Program-made: the position numbers and the translations under genes | The notes under the pieces: model-generated | Database searches by the model: none | Told to the model about the DNA's origin: nothing | What the model saw: only the letters and a program-made list of their open reading frames with translations | Assembly: GCF_900197595.1 (NCBI RefSeq) | Contig: NZ_FZLO01000001.1 | Coordinates: 930,001 to 994,000 of the forward strand | Reading direction: 5' to 3' | Origin: Scatolibacter rhodanostii | GTDB lineage: Bacteria; Bacillota; Clostridia; Oscillospirales; Acutalibacteraceae | DNA: 64,000 nucleotides | Shown: piece after piece, positions 8,399 through 17,712 of the stretch | Numbering within the stretch: position 1 is the first letter of the stretch | Layout: every line of letters begins with the position of its first letter

Positions 8399-8872
8399 AT
8401 GGAATATAAAACCAATGTCATGAGATTGCTCGAAAAAAACAAGATTCCTTACCAACCACACAGTTATGCTGATACAGATGCTATCAGTGGAATTGAAGTA
8501 GCCAACATCTTAAACCAAAACCCCGAACAAGTTTTTAAGACACTTGTTACACGGGCACCTTCACGCAAATATTATGTTTTTATGGTACCGGTGGCCTCTG
8601 AGCTAGATTTAAAAAAAGCCGCCTCTTCTGTAAAAGAAAAGTCCATTGAAATGATAAAAGCCAAGGAACTCCTCCCTTTAACCGGTTATATTCATGGCGG
8701 CTGTTCACCAATCGGCATGAAAAAACAATTCCAAACTGTTATTGACTGTACAGCAGAAAATTTTGAAACCATTTTGTTCAGTGCCGGAAAAATTGGTTAT
8801 CAAGTTGAAGCTAATTTAGAAAATCTTAAAGGTCTTTTTCCTTATTATTTTGCTGATGTGATTACACGCTAA
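8399..8872 (+). CDS. ybaK: Cys-tRNA(Pro)/Cys-tRNA(Cys) deacylase YbaK
   Basis: 157 residues, full length for the YbaK family. It shows the family's N-terminal LEKNKIPYQPHSY, the segment QVFKTLVTRAPS that carries the conserved catalytic-site Lys, and GYIHGGCSPIGMKK. The family hydrolyses Cys wrongly attached to tRNA(Pro) in trans to prolyl-tRNA synthetase. RBS AAAGGA about 8 nt before ATG; own consensus promoter. Confidence 0.9.
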   Translation: MEYKTNVMRLLEKNKIPYQPHSYADTDAISGIEVANILNQNPEQVFKTLVTRAPSRKYYVFMVPVASELDLKKAASSVKEKSIEMIKAKELLPLTGYIHGGCSPIGMKKQFQTVIDCTAENFETILFSAGKIGYQVEANLENLKGLFPYYFADVITR

Positions 8873-9017
8873 CAACTAAGAATTAAAACAGATACTGTCC
8901 TGATTTTATCACTCTATGTTTTTTAGCAAACCAAGATAGCCGCCTAACTGTCAAAAGCCAATTTCTGTATCTGCAAATTCTTTCTGTACAACCTCAAGCG
9001 ATTATGCTATGATTTTA

Positions 9018-9037
9018 TAGTTAGAATCATCTAACTA
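9018..9037 (+). promoter_or_regulatory. Dyad operator candidate before the AraC-lipoprotein gene
   Basis: Perfect 8-4-8 inverted repeat TAGTTAGA-ATCA-TCTAACTA, 27 bp ahead of the start codon and just after a possible -10 (TATGAT). The TTAG...CTAA outline resembles DtxR/IdeR-type metalloregulator boxes; autoregulation is the alternative. Which protein binds is not known. Confidence 0.45.
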
Positions 9038-9064
9038 CGATTTAACACTAAAGAGGTAAAACAG

Positions 9065-11005
9065 ATGAACCCTGATCGTGAAAAAAGCTTTATATGGGAG
9101 GAGAATACCCTAAATGACAACATCAGACTTTGGAATATGGCCTCTATTTCTCTTTTTGATATCCGCCACGATTTAATCTCCCCTCATAATGCATTAACCA
9201 ATTATCGTATGCCTACCAGCGCCTTTATCTATACATCAGGAAAAGATGCCAAGATAACATTAGGGAATACCCCTTATCATATGCAGCATTATGGTGTATT
9301 TCATAGCGGAAAAGGAAGCCACCTTTCAATTGAACCCACAAAGGATTGGCTAGAATACTATATTATTTTTTACAGAGCAGGCGAACCTACTTTCCATAAA
9401 CGCGAATTTGAGACCCTTTTAAAATTCACGAATCCTTTCTGTCAACAATTTGGTTTCACACCTCAAAACCCACTTTTCTTTGCCTATGAATTACAAAAAA
9501 TATATGAGCATTGGAAATTATCGGATTCATTGAACCTATTTTACAGTAAATCTGCATTTTATCAGCTTGTCTATCAAGTTTATGAGGAAATTCATAAAGG
9601 CCATATACAAGTTTTCGAACCCGATATCATCGCAATTGCTCAAGATTATCTGGACAAACATTATCGTGAACCTATTTCTATTCAAGAAATGTGCCGCTTA
9701 TTAGACATCAGCTACAGTCATTTTCATCGCACTTTCAAGCAAAAAAATCATAAAAGCCCACAAGAATATCTCATCACCGCGCGTTTGAATGCGGCGAAAG
9801 ATTTTTTGCAAAATAGCAATGCTAAGCTTCACGAAATTTCAGCTTATTGTGGTTTTCCCGACGAATCAAACTTTTATCGATTGTTTGTCAAAAACGTAGG
9901 CATGGCCCCCGGTGTATTTCGAGAGAAATCACAGTTAGGCATGAGAGATAATGCAATTGCAACAAAGACTCCTTTTCTTTATAATGAACAAAGTTCAGTT
10001 AGTTTGAGCAAACCCAAAGAAGAAGGAGCCTTCCCCATGTTTAAATTATTAAAAAACAAAGCTGTTTTGGCATCTGCTATGTCGCTTGTTCTGATGCTTT
10101 CTGCTTGTGCACCGGCAGCTAACACAAACAATTCTGAATCCACCCCTAGTTCTTCTGTCAGCAGTCAAGCTTCCGAAATTGCTTCTGAAGCACCCGACAG
10201 CAGCGAAACCAGAACCATTAGCACCATAAAAGGTGATGTAGAAGTTCCCGCCAATCCTCAGCGAGTTATCGCTACCTATGGCATGGGAGATGTGATTGCT
10301 CTTGGCATTACCCCGGTAGCCACCTACGACGCAGCCGGCTCTGCTTATGCAGAAAAAGTAGCAAGCCTCCCCGTTTGGAATGAGTTTGAGTCAGAGGAAA
10401 TCATGTCTTATGAGCCTGACTTAATTCTAGTCATTAGTGATAAAGAATATGACGAAGCATCCAAAATTGCACCCACTGTTTTTGTTCCTTTTACTGAACT
10501 TTCTATGGACGAAAGAATTGCCTTTTTAGGAGAAATTCTGAATAAAGAAGACGAAGCAAAAAAATTGCTGGCCGATTTTAATGAAAAAATTACCAGCTCA
10601 AAAAAACAGCTTGAAGAAAAAGGTATTCTCTCTAAAACATTTAGTATCTTTGAGAGCAGCAGCAACGGAAGTATCTGGGTATTTGGTGATAAATGGGGAC
10701 GCGGTGGCGACTTAGTATATAGTCATCTAGGCTTATCTGCTCCTAAAGTTATTGAAGACGAAATTATTGCTGCAGACCAGTATCGCGAGTTATCTATGGA
10801 AGTCGTAGGTGATTATGCTGGTGATTATATCATTTTTAGCGGTGAGTTGGGCGATTTAGAAACCAACCCTGTTTGGAACTCAATCCCTGCTGTTGAAGCA
10901 GGACATATTATTCCCATCGATTTCACGCTTTTCTATGATATTGATATCTACTCTTCAAATGTGCAGTTAGATTATTTAATGGACGCACTTATGAAAATCG
11001 GATAA
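9065..11005 (+). CDS. AraC-family regulator fused in frame to a siderophore-binding-type lipoprotein
   Basis: 646 residues with no stop between two complete proteins. Residues 1-180 form a cupin-like AraC sensor domain. About 185-290 is the double AraC HTH (ISIQEMCRLLDISYSHFHRTF, then HEISAYCGFPDESNFYRLF). Residues 291-324 are a linker. From Met325 a full lipoprotein signal begins (hydrophobic run, lipobox LSAC, Ser-rich spacer), then a Fe(III)-siderophore/cobalamin-type binding domain (VPANPQRVIATYG, YEPDLILVIS, GDKWGRGGD). Bacillus Btr/YbbB also fuses AraC to such a domain but without a secretion signal. Either the product is a membrane-spanning regulator with an outside sensor, or the lipoprotein is also made alone from Met325. 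No siderophore permease lies nearby. A terminator follows. Confidence 0.85.
   Translation: MNPDREKSFIWEENTLNDNIRLWNMASISLFDIRHDLISPHNALTNYRMPTSAFIYTSGKDAKITLGNTPYHMQHYGVFHSGKGSHLSIEPTKDWLEYYIIFYRAGEPTFHKREFETLLKFTNPFCQQFGFTPQNPLFFAYELQKIYEHWKLSDSLNLFYSKSAFYQLVYQVYEEIHKGHIQVFEPDIIAIAQDYLDKHYREPISIQEMCRLLDISYSHFHRTFKQKNHKSPQEYLITARLNAAKDFLQNSNAKLHEISAYCGFPDESNFYRLFVKNVGMAPGVFREKSQLGMRDNAIATKTPFLYNEQSSVSLSKPKEEGAFPMFKLLKNKAVLASAMSLVLMLSACAPAANTNNSESTPSSSVSSQASEIASEAPDSSETRTISTIKGDVEVPANPQRVIATYGMGDVIALGITPVATYDAAGSAYAEKVASLPVWNEFESEEIMSYEPDLILVISDKEYDEASKIAPTVFVPFTELSMDERIAFLGEILNKEDEAKKLLADFNEKITSSKKQLEEKGILSKTFSIFESSSNGSIWVFGDKWGRGGDLVYSHLGLSAPKVIEDEIIAADQYRELSMEVVGDYAGDYIIFSGELGDLETNPVWNSIPAVEAGHIIPIDFTLFYDIDIYSSNVQLDYLMDALMKIG
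10023..10039 (+). promoter_or_regulatory. Internal ribosome binding site and ATG for the lipoprotein part
   Basis: AAGGAG (10023-10028), 8 nt, then ATG at 10037 in the same frame as the fusion. This is exactly Met1 of the lipoprotein signal peptide and would give a separate 322-residue product. Confidence 0.6.
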
Positions 11006-11029
11006 TAAATTATACATACGAGAAAAAAC

Positions 11030-11069
11030 AAAAAACCTTGCCGGTTATTGGCAAGGTTTTTTGTTTTTT
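11030..11069 (+). terminator. Intrinsic terminator after the AraC-lipoprotein gene
   Basis: A 12-bp stem (AAAAACCTTGCC with its complement, 7-nt loop) followed by a T-rich run, 26 bp after the stop. Confidence 0.9.
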
Positions 11070-11180
11070 CTCTAACTAAATAATTCTACGTATTCATATT
11101 TAGTTTTAAAAGAATTAACAAACTTCTCGTTGTATTTATAGCTTTTAAGGGATATACTATTAAGCACTTAACTATTTATG

Positions 11181-11203
11181 TAATTTTATATCGTATAAAA
11201 TTA
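11181..11203 (+). promoter_or_regulatory. MarR operator candidate
   Basis: Perfect 10-3-10 inverted repeat (TAATTTTATA-TCG-complement), 28 bp before the marR start codon. Size and position are typical of MarR autoregulatory operators, so it probably controls the marR-exporter operon. Confidence 0.6.
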
Positions 11204-11230
11204 TTGCCAATGTGCTGAAAGGACAACAGC

Positions 11231-11695
11231 ATGAATGATAATTTAATCGACCAATATATAAAGGCTCTATTTCGCTTTAGAAAATCGGGACTTGGCTTTC
11301 CTAAAATACCTACTATCAATATGACCGAATTTATGATTATGGAAAAAATCAGTCATACGGATTTTAATCACGCAGAGGGCAGTCCTATTGCAGACATTCA
11401 AGACTGCCTGCACATTACAAAACCAGCTATTTCACAGGTATTTACTTCTCTTGAAAAAAGAGAGTTTATTATCAGAGAAATTGATAAAACAAATCGCCGA
11501 AGAATTAAAATTAGCCTCACAGAGGAAGGTAAGCAAAATCTTAAAATAGCAAAGAAAATGGTTTCTCAAACACTACAAAAACTTTTTTCTAGTTTTGGAG
11601 AAGAAAAGACATGGCAGCTCATCTCCCTTTTGCAAGAATTATCTGATATTTCGGATACTGTCAGGGACGAAATGATATCTGATAATTCTTCATAA
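11231..11695 (+). CDS. MarR-family transcriptional regulator
   Basis: 154 residues: helical dimer ends around a winged helix (IQDCLHITKPAISQVFTSLEKREFI, then wing REIDKTNRRRIKISLTEEGK). It lies 75 bp upstream of two ABC exporter half-transporters in the same direction. MarR plus a heterodimeric ABC exporter is a common drug-response arrangement, so repression of the exporter operon is inferred. RBS AAAGGA ahead of ATG at 11231. Confidence 0.9.
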   Translation: MNDNLIDQYIKALFRFRKSGLGFPKIPTINMTEFMIMEKISHTDFNHAEGSPIADIQDCLHITKPAISQVFTSLEKREFIIREIDKTNRRRIKISLTEEGKQNLKIAKKMVSQTLQKLFSSFGEEKTWQLISLLQELSDISDTVRDEMISDNSS

Positions 11696-11770
11696 CAAGT
11701 CGTATGAGACATTCTATTATTTTGACACAATAGTCGCAAGATGGCGATTTTCTGAAAGGGGCATATCAAT

Positions 11771-14002
11771 TTGATTAAACTGCGAAAGTATCTAAAACCC
11801 TTCTTTACCGGGTTAGTAATAACCATAGCCTTATTATTTCTACAGGCTCTCAGTGAACTAAATTTGCCGAATCTAATGTCTGATATCGTCAATGTGGGCA
11901 TTCAGCAGAGTGGTATTGAAAACGCTGCACCCGATGCTATCAGCGAAACTGGCATGAATTTTATAACCACCTTTATGGACGAAAACGAACGAGAGATGGT
12001 TGAAAGTCATTATACCCTAGTCAGCAATACCGATAAAAATCAAAACGGAAAGCTGTATCAGCAAATTTATCCAAACTCTGAATCCAACTTGTACATCAAG
12101 AATGAAATCAATGAAGAAGTCAGCAATCAGCTTAACCGCACCTTTGGTTTGTCTACCTGGACATTCATTAATGCCATGAAAGAAGTTGCTGAACAATCTG
12201 GTCAAACTAATTTGACAAGTTCATCCGATATTCATGATATTGATATGAAAGATTTATATAAAACCTTACCCCTTTTTGAAATGATGTCTGAAGATACCAT
12301 GAAAGCAGCACATGACAACGCTTTATCCAATGACGATTCTATGCTAATGCAAAGTGGAATCGCCTTTGCAAAATCTTTTTACCGCGAGCTTGGCACTGAC
12401 TTAAATCATGTGCAAACTAGCTATATTGTCAAAATCGGTCTTTTTATGTTACTAATTGCTCTACTGGGCGGCGTAGCTAACGTTTTAGTCAATCTGTTTT
12501 CCTCTAAAATTGCTGCCGGTGTTTCTCGTAATTTGCGTAAAGACGTATTCGAAAAAATTGAAAACTTTAGCAATAATGAATTTGACAAGTTTTCAACCGC
12601 CTCTCTGATTACGAGATGCACCAACGATATCACACAGATACAGCAATTGTTGATTATGGGCATTCGAATGATTTGTTATGCCCCCATCATGGGTATTGGC
12701 GGCATTATCATGGCTATCAGCAAAACCGCTTCCCTCAGTTGGATTATCGCCATCGCCGTGGTTGTCATTTTGGGTATCATCATGATTATCATGTCAATTG
12801 CTTTGCCGAAATTTAAGCTGATTCAAAAATTGGTTGATAAACTGAATCTTGTGTCTCGTGAAAACCTCAGCGGACTCATGGTCGTGCGTGCTTTTGGCAC
12901 ACAGGCACATGAACAAAACCGGTTTGACCAAGCCAATACTGACTTAACTAAAACCAATCTTTTTGTCAACCGTGTCATGGTATTTATGATGCCTGTTATG
13001 ACTCTGATTATGAATGGCTTAACTTTGCTGATTGTTTGGAGTGGCGGACATCAAATTGCTGATTCAACCATGCAAATTGGTGACATGATGGCCTTTATGC
13101 AATATGCCATGCAAGTAATCATGTCTTTTATTATGATTTCTGTCATGTTTATTATGGTACCACGTGCGGCAGTGTCTGCTTCACGTATTGCTGAAGTTCT
13201 TGAAACAGAGCTAACTATCACAGACCCCAAAAATCCAAAACCTTTTTTAGCTAGCAAAAAGGGCTTTGTAGAATTCAAAGATATTTCTTTCCGCTATCAA
13301 GGTGCCGACGAAGACGCTCTTAGTCATATTAACTTTACCGCCAAACCGGGCGAAACCACTGCTATTATAGGCTCAACCGGTTCGGGAAAATCAACAATAG
13401 CCAATTTGCTACTGCGTTTTTATGACGTTACAGAAGGTGAAATTTTAGTAGACGGTGTTGACATTCGTGAGGTGAAACAAAAAGATTTACGTGATATAAT
13501 TGGTTATGTACCACAAAAAGGGATTCTACTTTCGGGAACAATAGAGTCCAATCTAAAATACGGCAACAAAGAAGCCTCTGCTGATGAAATTAGAACGGCT
13601 GCCACTGTAGCACAGGCGATAGATTTTATCACAGAAAAAGACGACCAGTTCAATTCTCCTATTTCACAAGGCGGCACTAATGTTTCAGGCGGACAAAAGC
13701 AGCGATTGTCAATTGCCAGAGCACTTGCCAAAAAGCCGGAAATCTTTGTGTTTGATGACAGCTTTTCAGCACTGGATTTTAAAACAGATGCCACGCTAAG
13801 AAAGGCATTGAAAGAACACACCAGTGACAGTACATTGATTGTTGTTGCGCAACGAGTTGGTACTATCATGCATGCAGAACAGATTATTGTACTAGATGAA
13901 GGCAAAATTGCAGGCATAGGCACACACCAAGAACTTTTAAGAAGCTGTACTGCTTATTATGAAATTGCTTCATCACAGCTGTCAAAGGAGGGATTGTCAT
14001 GA
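11771..14002 (+). CDS. ABC exporter half-transporter A (TM + ATPase)
   Basis: 743 residues, starting at TTG (11771) behind AAAGGGG. The TM domain has an unusually long extracellular insertion (about residues 35-215) between TM1 and TM2. The NBD (about residues 500-740) has Walker A GSTGSGKST, signature VSGGQKQR and H-loop-region AQRVGT. The Walker B segment reads FVFDDSFSALD: Asp replaces the usual catalytic Glu, and Gln replaces the switch His. This gives a degenerate site, as in BmrC/TM287-type subunits. It overlaps the next gene by 4 bp (ATGA), so the two form a heterodimeric multidrug-type exporter. Substrate unknown. Confidence 0.9.
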   Translation: MIKLRKYLKPFFTGLVITIALLFLQALSELNLPNLMSDIVNVGIQQSGIENAAPDAISETGMNFITTFMDENEREMVESHYTLVSNTDKNQNGKLYQQIYPNSESNLYIKNEINEEVSNQLNRTFGLSTWTFINAMKEVAEQSGQTNLTSSSDIHDIDMKDLYKTLPLFEMMSEDTMKAAHDNALSNDDSMLMQSGIAFAKSFYRELGTDLNHVQTSYIVKIGLFMLLIALLGGVANVLVNLFSSKIAAGVSRNLRKDVFEKIENFSNNEFDKFSTASLITRCTNDITQIQQLLIMGIRMICYAPIMGIGGIIMAISKTASLSWIIAIAVVVILGIIMIIMSIALPKFKLIQKLVDKLNLVSRENLSGLMVVRAFGTQAHEQNRFDQANTDLTKTNLFVNRVMVFMMPVMTLIMNGLTLLIVWSGGHQIADSTMQIGDMMAFMQYAMQVIMSFIMISVMFIMVPRAAVSASRIAEVLETELTITDPKNPKPFLASKKGFVEFKDISFRYQGADEDALSHINFTAKPGETTAIIGSTGSGKSTIANLLLRFYDVTEGEILVDGVDIREVKQKDLRDIIGYVPQKGILLSGTIESNLKYGNKEASADEIRTAATVAQAIDFITEKDDQFNSPISQGGTNVSGGQKQRLSIARALAKKPEIFVFDDSFSALDFKTDATLRKALKEHTSDSTLIVVAQRVGTIMHAEQIIVLDEGKIAGIGTHQELLRSCTAYYEIASSQLSKEGLS

Positions 14003-15897
14003 GTAATCAACCAAGAAGTACTTCATCACCTCAACCACATGGTCCTCGAGGTGGGCCCGGTGGTCCAATTGGTCTTACTGGTCCTAAAGCAAAAGATTTT
14101 AAAGGCACAATCAAAAAACTAATTCAATATCTTGGTTCCTATAAATGGAGTATTCTATTTGTTTGGCTGTTGGCTATTATTTCAACTGTCTTTACCATCG
14201 TCGGCCCAAAAATTTTGGGCAACGCCACCAATGAGCTAGTCAATGGTTTTATGAACCAAATAGCAGGAACTGGCGGCATTGACTTTCAAAAAATAGGAGA
14301 AATCATTTTATTTCTTGCCGTTTTATATTTGGTTAGTGCTCTCTTTTCGTATTTCCAGGGTTATGTTATGTCTGGCATCACGATGAAAATCACTTATACC
14401 ATGAGAAATGACATTAGTGCCAAAACACATAAACTGCCTTTAGGCTATTATGATAAAACGACTCACGGCGAGGTATTATCCCGCATCACAAATGATGTTG
14501 ATACAATTAGTCAAACCCTAAATCAAAGTTTAACGCAGATCATCACCTCCATAACTAGTTTAATCGGCATTTTAATTATGATGCTCAGCATTAGCTGGCA
14601 AATGACCTTGGTAACTCTCTGTATTTTGCCTTTAACACTGATTATCACTATTTTCATTGTTCAGAAGTCTCAAAAACATTTCAAGAGTCAACAAGAATAT
14701 TTGGGAAATGTAAATGGTCATGTTGAAGAAATGCTTAGCAGCCACATTATTGTAAAAGCCTTTAATGGAGAAGAAGATTCTACTAAAATTTTGGGCGAAT
14801 ACAATGATTCTCTCTATAATTCAGCCTGGAAAGCAAACTTTCTTTCCGGTCTTATGATGCCTATTATGACTTTTATAGGAAATATCGGTTACGTGGCTAT
14901 TTGCATTATCGGAGGATTCTTTACCGCTAACGGTAAAATGACTATCGGCGGCATACAAGCTTTCATTCAATATGCACGCCAATTTAATCAGCCTATTTCT
15001 CAAATCGCCAATATTTCTAATGTATTTCAGCAAACAGCAGCGGCCGCTGAGCGTGTCTTTGAATTCTTAGGCGAACCTGAAGAAACACCTGAAGCCGCTC
15101 ATGCACTTGTTGTCAACGAAGATAAAAAAGCTTCAAACCCTGCTGCATTTGTACCAATCGAGGGTAATGTTACCTTCCAAAATGTTGAATTTGGTTACAA
15201 TCCGGATAAAGTTATTATCCATAATTTCAGTGCAGCCGTGAAAAGAGGACAAAAAATTGCTATTGTCGGCCCCACAGGCGCTGGAAAAACTACCATTGTG
15301 AAACTCTTGATGCGTTTTTACGATATCAATAAGGGCAGCATTATGATAGATGGCCATGATATCAAAGACTTTAAGCGTGACGAACTCCGCTCTCTCTTTG
15401 GAATGGTCTTGCAAGATACTTGGCTCTTTAATGGAACTATTCGGGAAAACATTCGTTATGGCAAACTAACTGCTACTGATGAAGAAGTAAAAGAAGCAGC
15501 CAAAGCTGCTCAGGTTGATCATTTCGTTCGTACCTTGCCTGATGGCTACAATATGATTTTAAATGAAGAAGCGAGCAATATTTCACAAGGGCAAAAACAA
15601 TTGCTGACTATTGCAAGAGCTATTCTGGCCAATCCCAATATATTAATTTTGGATGAAGCGACTTCCAGTGTTGATACCCGTACAGAAATCTTAATTCAAA
15701 AGGCAATGGACAATTTGATGCGAGGCCGCACTAGTTTTATTATCGCACACCGCCTCTCTACCATTCGAAATGCCGATTTGATTCTTTGCATGAAAGATGG
15801 AGACATTGTAGAACAAGGTTCACATGATGATTTGATTGAAAAAGATGGATTCTATGCGAACCTATATAACAGTCAATTCGATACAGAAAGTGCTTAA
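13999..15897 (+). CDS. ABC exporter half-transporter B (TM + ATPase)
   Basis: 632 residues with a Gly/Pro-rich cytosolic N-terminus (about residues 1-30), six TM helices (about residues 45-340) and a complete NBD: Walker A GPTGAGKTT, signature NISQGQKQ, Walker B LILDEATSSVD with catalytic Glu, and H-loop IAHRLST. It carries the intact consensus residues that the partner subunit lacks, as expected for heterodimeric exporters. Translationally coupled to the upstream gene. Confidence 0.92.
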   Translation: MSNQPRSTSSPQPHGPRGGPGGPIGLTGPKAKDFKGTIKKLIQYLGSYKWSILFVWLLAIISTVFTIVGPKILGNATNELVNGFMNQIAGTGGIDFQKIGEIILFLAVLYLVSALFSYFQGYVMSGITMKITYTMRNDISAKTHKLPLGYYDKTTHGEVLSRITNDVDTISQTLNQSLTQIITSITSLIGILIMMLSISWQMTLVTLCILPLTLIITIFIVQKSQKHFKSQQEYLGNVNGHVEEMLSSHIIVKAFNGEEDSTKILGEYNDSLYNSAWKANFLSGLMMPIMTFIGNIGYVAICIIGGFFTANGKMTIGGIQAFIQYARQFNQPISQIANISNVFQQTAAAAERVFEFLGEPEETPEAAHALVVNEDKKASNPAAFVPIEGNVTFQNVEFGYNPDKVIIHNFSAAVKRGQKIAIVGPTGAGKTTIVKLLMRFYDINKGSIMIDGHDIKDFKRDELRSLFGMVLQDTWLFNGTIRENIRYGKLTATDEEVKEAAKAAQVDHFVRTLPDGYNMILNEEASNISQGQKQLLTIARAILANPNILILDEATSSVDTRTEILIQKAMDNLMRGRTSFIIAHRLSTIRNADLILCMKDGDIVEQGSHDDLIEKDGFYANLYNSQFDTESA

Positions 15898-16070
15898 TTG
15901 CCACAAAACAATCAGTAAAAATGGCCGTGTACACAAAATGCGCTAATATCTTCGGGTTATTAATCGGCATATTTTTCTTACAAACAACACATTATTTTAT
16001 AACGGAAAAATCATACGAAGCGCCGGTGTCTGCACTGCCATTTTGATTCGTTAAAAGAAAGGCCTTTTAT

Positions 16071-16964
16071 ATGGAGAAACAAAATACACTCTTGATTATA
16101 AATCCGATTGCTGGCAGAAAAAAAGCCAGAACAATCTTATATAAAGTTGTAGATTCACTTTGCCGAAATAATCATAAAATCACGATTTTCACTACTACTT
16201 CTAAAGGGGAAGCTACTCAAATTATCAGAGAATATGCTTCTGATATGCAAAAAATTATTTGCTGTGGCGGCGATGGGACTTTAAATGAAGTTCTAAGCGG
16301 GTTATCTAGAGAGAATCTCCAAATTCCAGTGGGTTATATTCCCACCGGCACAACAAACGATTTGGCTCACGCTCTTGGACTATCTGTCAATGTTAAAAAA
16401 GCAATTAATGTCACATTGGATGGCAATATTAGAAAACACGACATCGGTTCTTTCAATGAAAATCAATATTTTTCTTATATTGCCTCCTTTGGCGCTTTTA
16501 CCAAAGTATCTTATACAACCCCGCAGTGGATAAAAAACCTGATTGGCCATACTGCTTATATTTTGTATGGAATCTTTAATTTAAATGACATTCATTCTCA
16601 TCGAGTAAAGGTTGTCGCTGACGGCAACGAAATCAGCGGAGATTTCATTTTTGGCAGCGTTTCTAACTCTACCGTGATCGGAGGAATCGTTAAACTGGCA
16701 AAATCAGATATTCATTTTGATGACGGAAAATTTGAAGTCATGCTAATCAGAACTCCCAAAAATGCTAAAGAACTGAAAAAGATTATACAAGGTCTTGTGC
16801 ACCGCCGCTACGACTCACGTCATGTCTATTTCTTTAAAGCAAGTGACCTCTCTTTTCATTTCGAGGAAAGCGTAAAATGGACAATAGATGGCGAATATGC
16901 CGGTACAGCAAACGAAGTGGAAATTAAAAATCATATGGGTCTAGCGCACATTATGGGGCCTTAA
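16071..16964 (+). CDS. YegS/BmrU-type diacylglycerol/lipid kinase
   Basis: 297 residues. The N-terminal motif NPIAGRKKA and nucleotide motif CCGGDGTLNEVLSGL are those of the DAGK catalytic family, followed by GTTNDLAHALGL. The C-terminal beta-sandwich includes WTIDGEY. The family phosphorylates diacylglycerol or related lipids at the cytosolic membrane face. BmrU neighbours a drug exporter in Bacillus, and here too the gene follows the ABC exporter pair, though after 173 bp, so co-transcription is uncertain. Confidence 0.9.
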   Translation: MEKQNTLLIINPIAGRKKARTILYKVVDSLCRNNHKITIFTTTSKGEATQIIREYASDMQKIICCGGDGTLNEVLSGLSRENLQIPVGYIPTGTTNDLAHALGLSVNVKKAINVTLDGNIRKHDIGSFNENQYFSYIASFGAFTKVSYTTPQWIKNLIGHTAYILYGIFNLNDIHSHRVKVVADGNEISGDFIFGSVSNSTVIGGIVKLAKSDIHFDDGKFEVMLIRTPKNAKELKKIIQGLVHRRYDSRHVYFFKASDLSFHFEESVKWTIDGEYAGTANEVEIKNHMGLAHIMGP

Positions 16965-17009
16965 CTATAATATAATCTTATATTTTCTTAGAAAAGAGGC
17001 AACTCTATT

Positions 17010-17549
17010 ATGCTAGAGGCCATTAAAAACAGGAGAAGTACTCGCAAATATCAAAACAGAAAAGTGGAAAGAGAAAAGATAGAACAACTATTTGAAAGCG
17101 TCCGATTAGCTCCGTCGGGAAGCAATACTCAGCCGTGGCGCTTTATTGTCGTTGAATCTGCAGAGACAAAAGAAAAATTGACAGCTGCCGATAACCATCA
17201 AAAATGGATGTTGGCAGCCCCACTTTTCATTGTATGTGTAGCTGACTCTCAATGCCGCATGGGCAATCATGCAGTAATCAAACTCGATGAGAACAGTGCA
17301 AATCCAGAATTAAAACAAATTATTCGTGACACTGCCATTGCAATTGATCATTTACTCTTAGAGGCAGAAAACTTAGGATTGTCCACCTGTTGGACAGCGT
17401 GGTTTGAACAAAACGCGGTCAAACCTATCTTGCATATTCCAGAAGACAAATATGTCTGTGGTATCATTACGCTAGGATACGGTGATGAGATGCCTAAGCA
17501 ACGTCCCAGAAAACCATTAAATGAAATCGTCCGATATGAAAAATGGTGA
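17010..17549 (+). CDS. Nitroreductase-family FMN oxidoreductase
   Basis: 179 residues. Shows the FMN-binding N-terminus AIKNRRSTRKYQ, the segment RLAPSGSNTQPWRF, and the late GYGDE strand with basic tail. These are standard for NAD(P)H-dependent, FMN-containing, dimeric nitroreductases; the physiological substrate is not predictable. ATG at 17010; a bidirectional terminator follows. Confidence 0.9.
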   Translation: MLEAIKNRRSTRKYQNRKVEREKIEQLFESVRLAPSGSNTQPWRFIVVESAETKEKLTAADNHQKWMLAAPLFIVCVADSQCRMGNHAVIKLDENSANPELKQIIRDTAIAIDHLLLEAENLGLSTCWTAWFEQNAVKPILHIPEDKYVCGIITLGYGDEMPKQRPRKPLNEIVRYEKW

Positions 17550-17620
17550 GAAATATTTGCCTATCAAAAAATACTTATCTTATAAAAGTGAAAGATTTTT
17601 GCTTTTTCTACTGCCTAATA

Positions 17621-17668
17621 AAAAAAGTTCTGTTAGAGAGATTTACTACTCTATCAGAACTTTTTTTA
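17621..17668. terminator. Bidirectional terminator between nitroreductase and leuD
   Basis: A 13-bp stem with one mismatch (AGTTCTGTTAGAG with CTCTATCAGAACT), flanked by A6 on one side and T7 on the other, in the gap between two convergent genes. Confidence 0.88.
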
Positions 17669-17712
17669 TTTTCTCTACATTGAAGCTTCGTGAGAATCCC
17701 ACTTTCTTTCAC

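Noticed and set aside
9065-10036. Annotating the AraC part as a separate gene
   Set aside because: There is no stop codon before the lipoprotein, so the sequence as given supports only one long frame plus an internal start.
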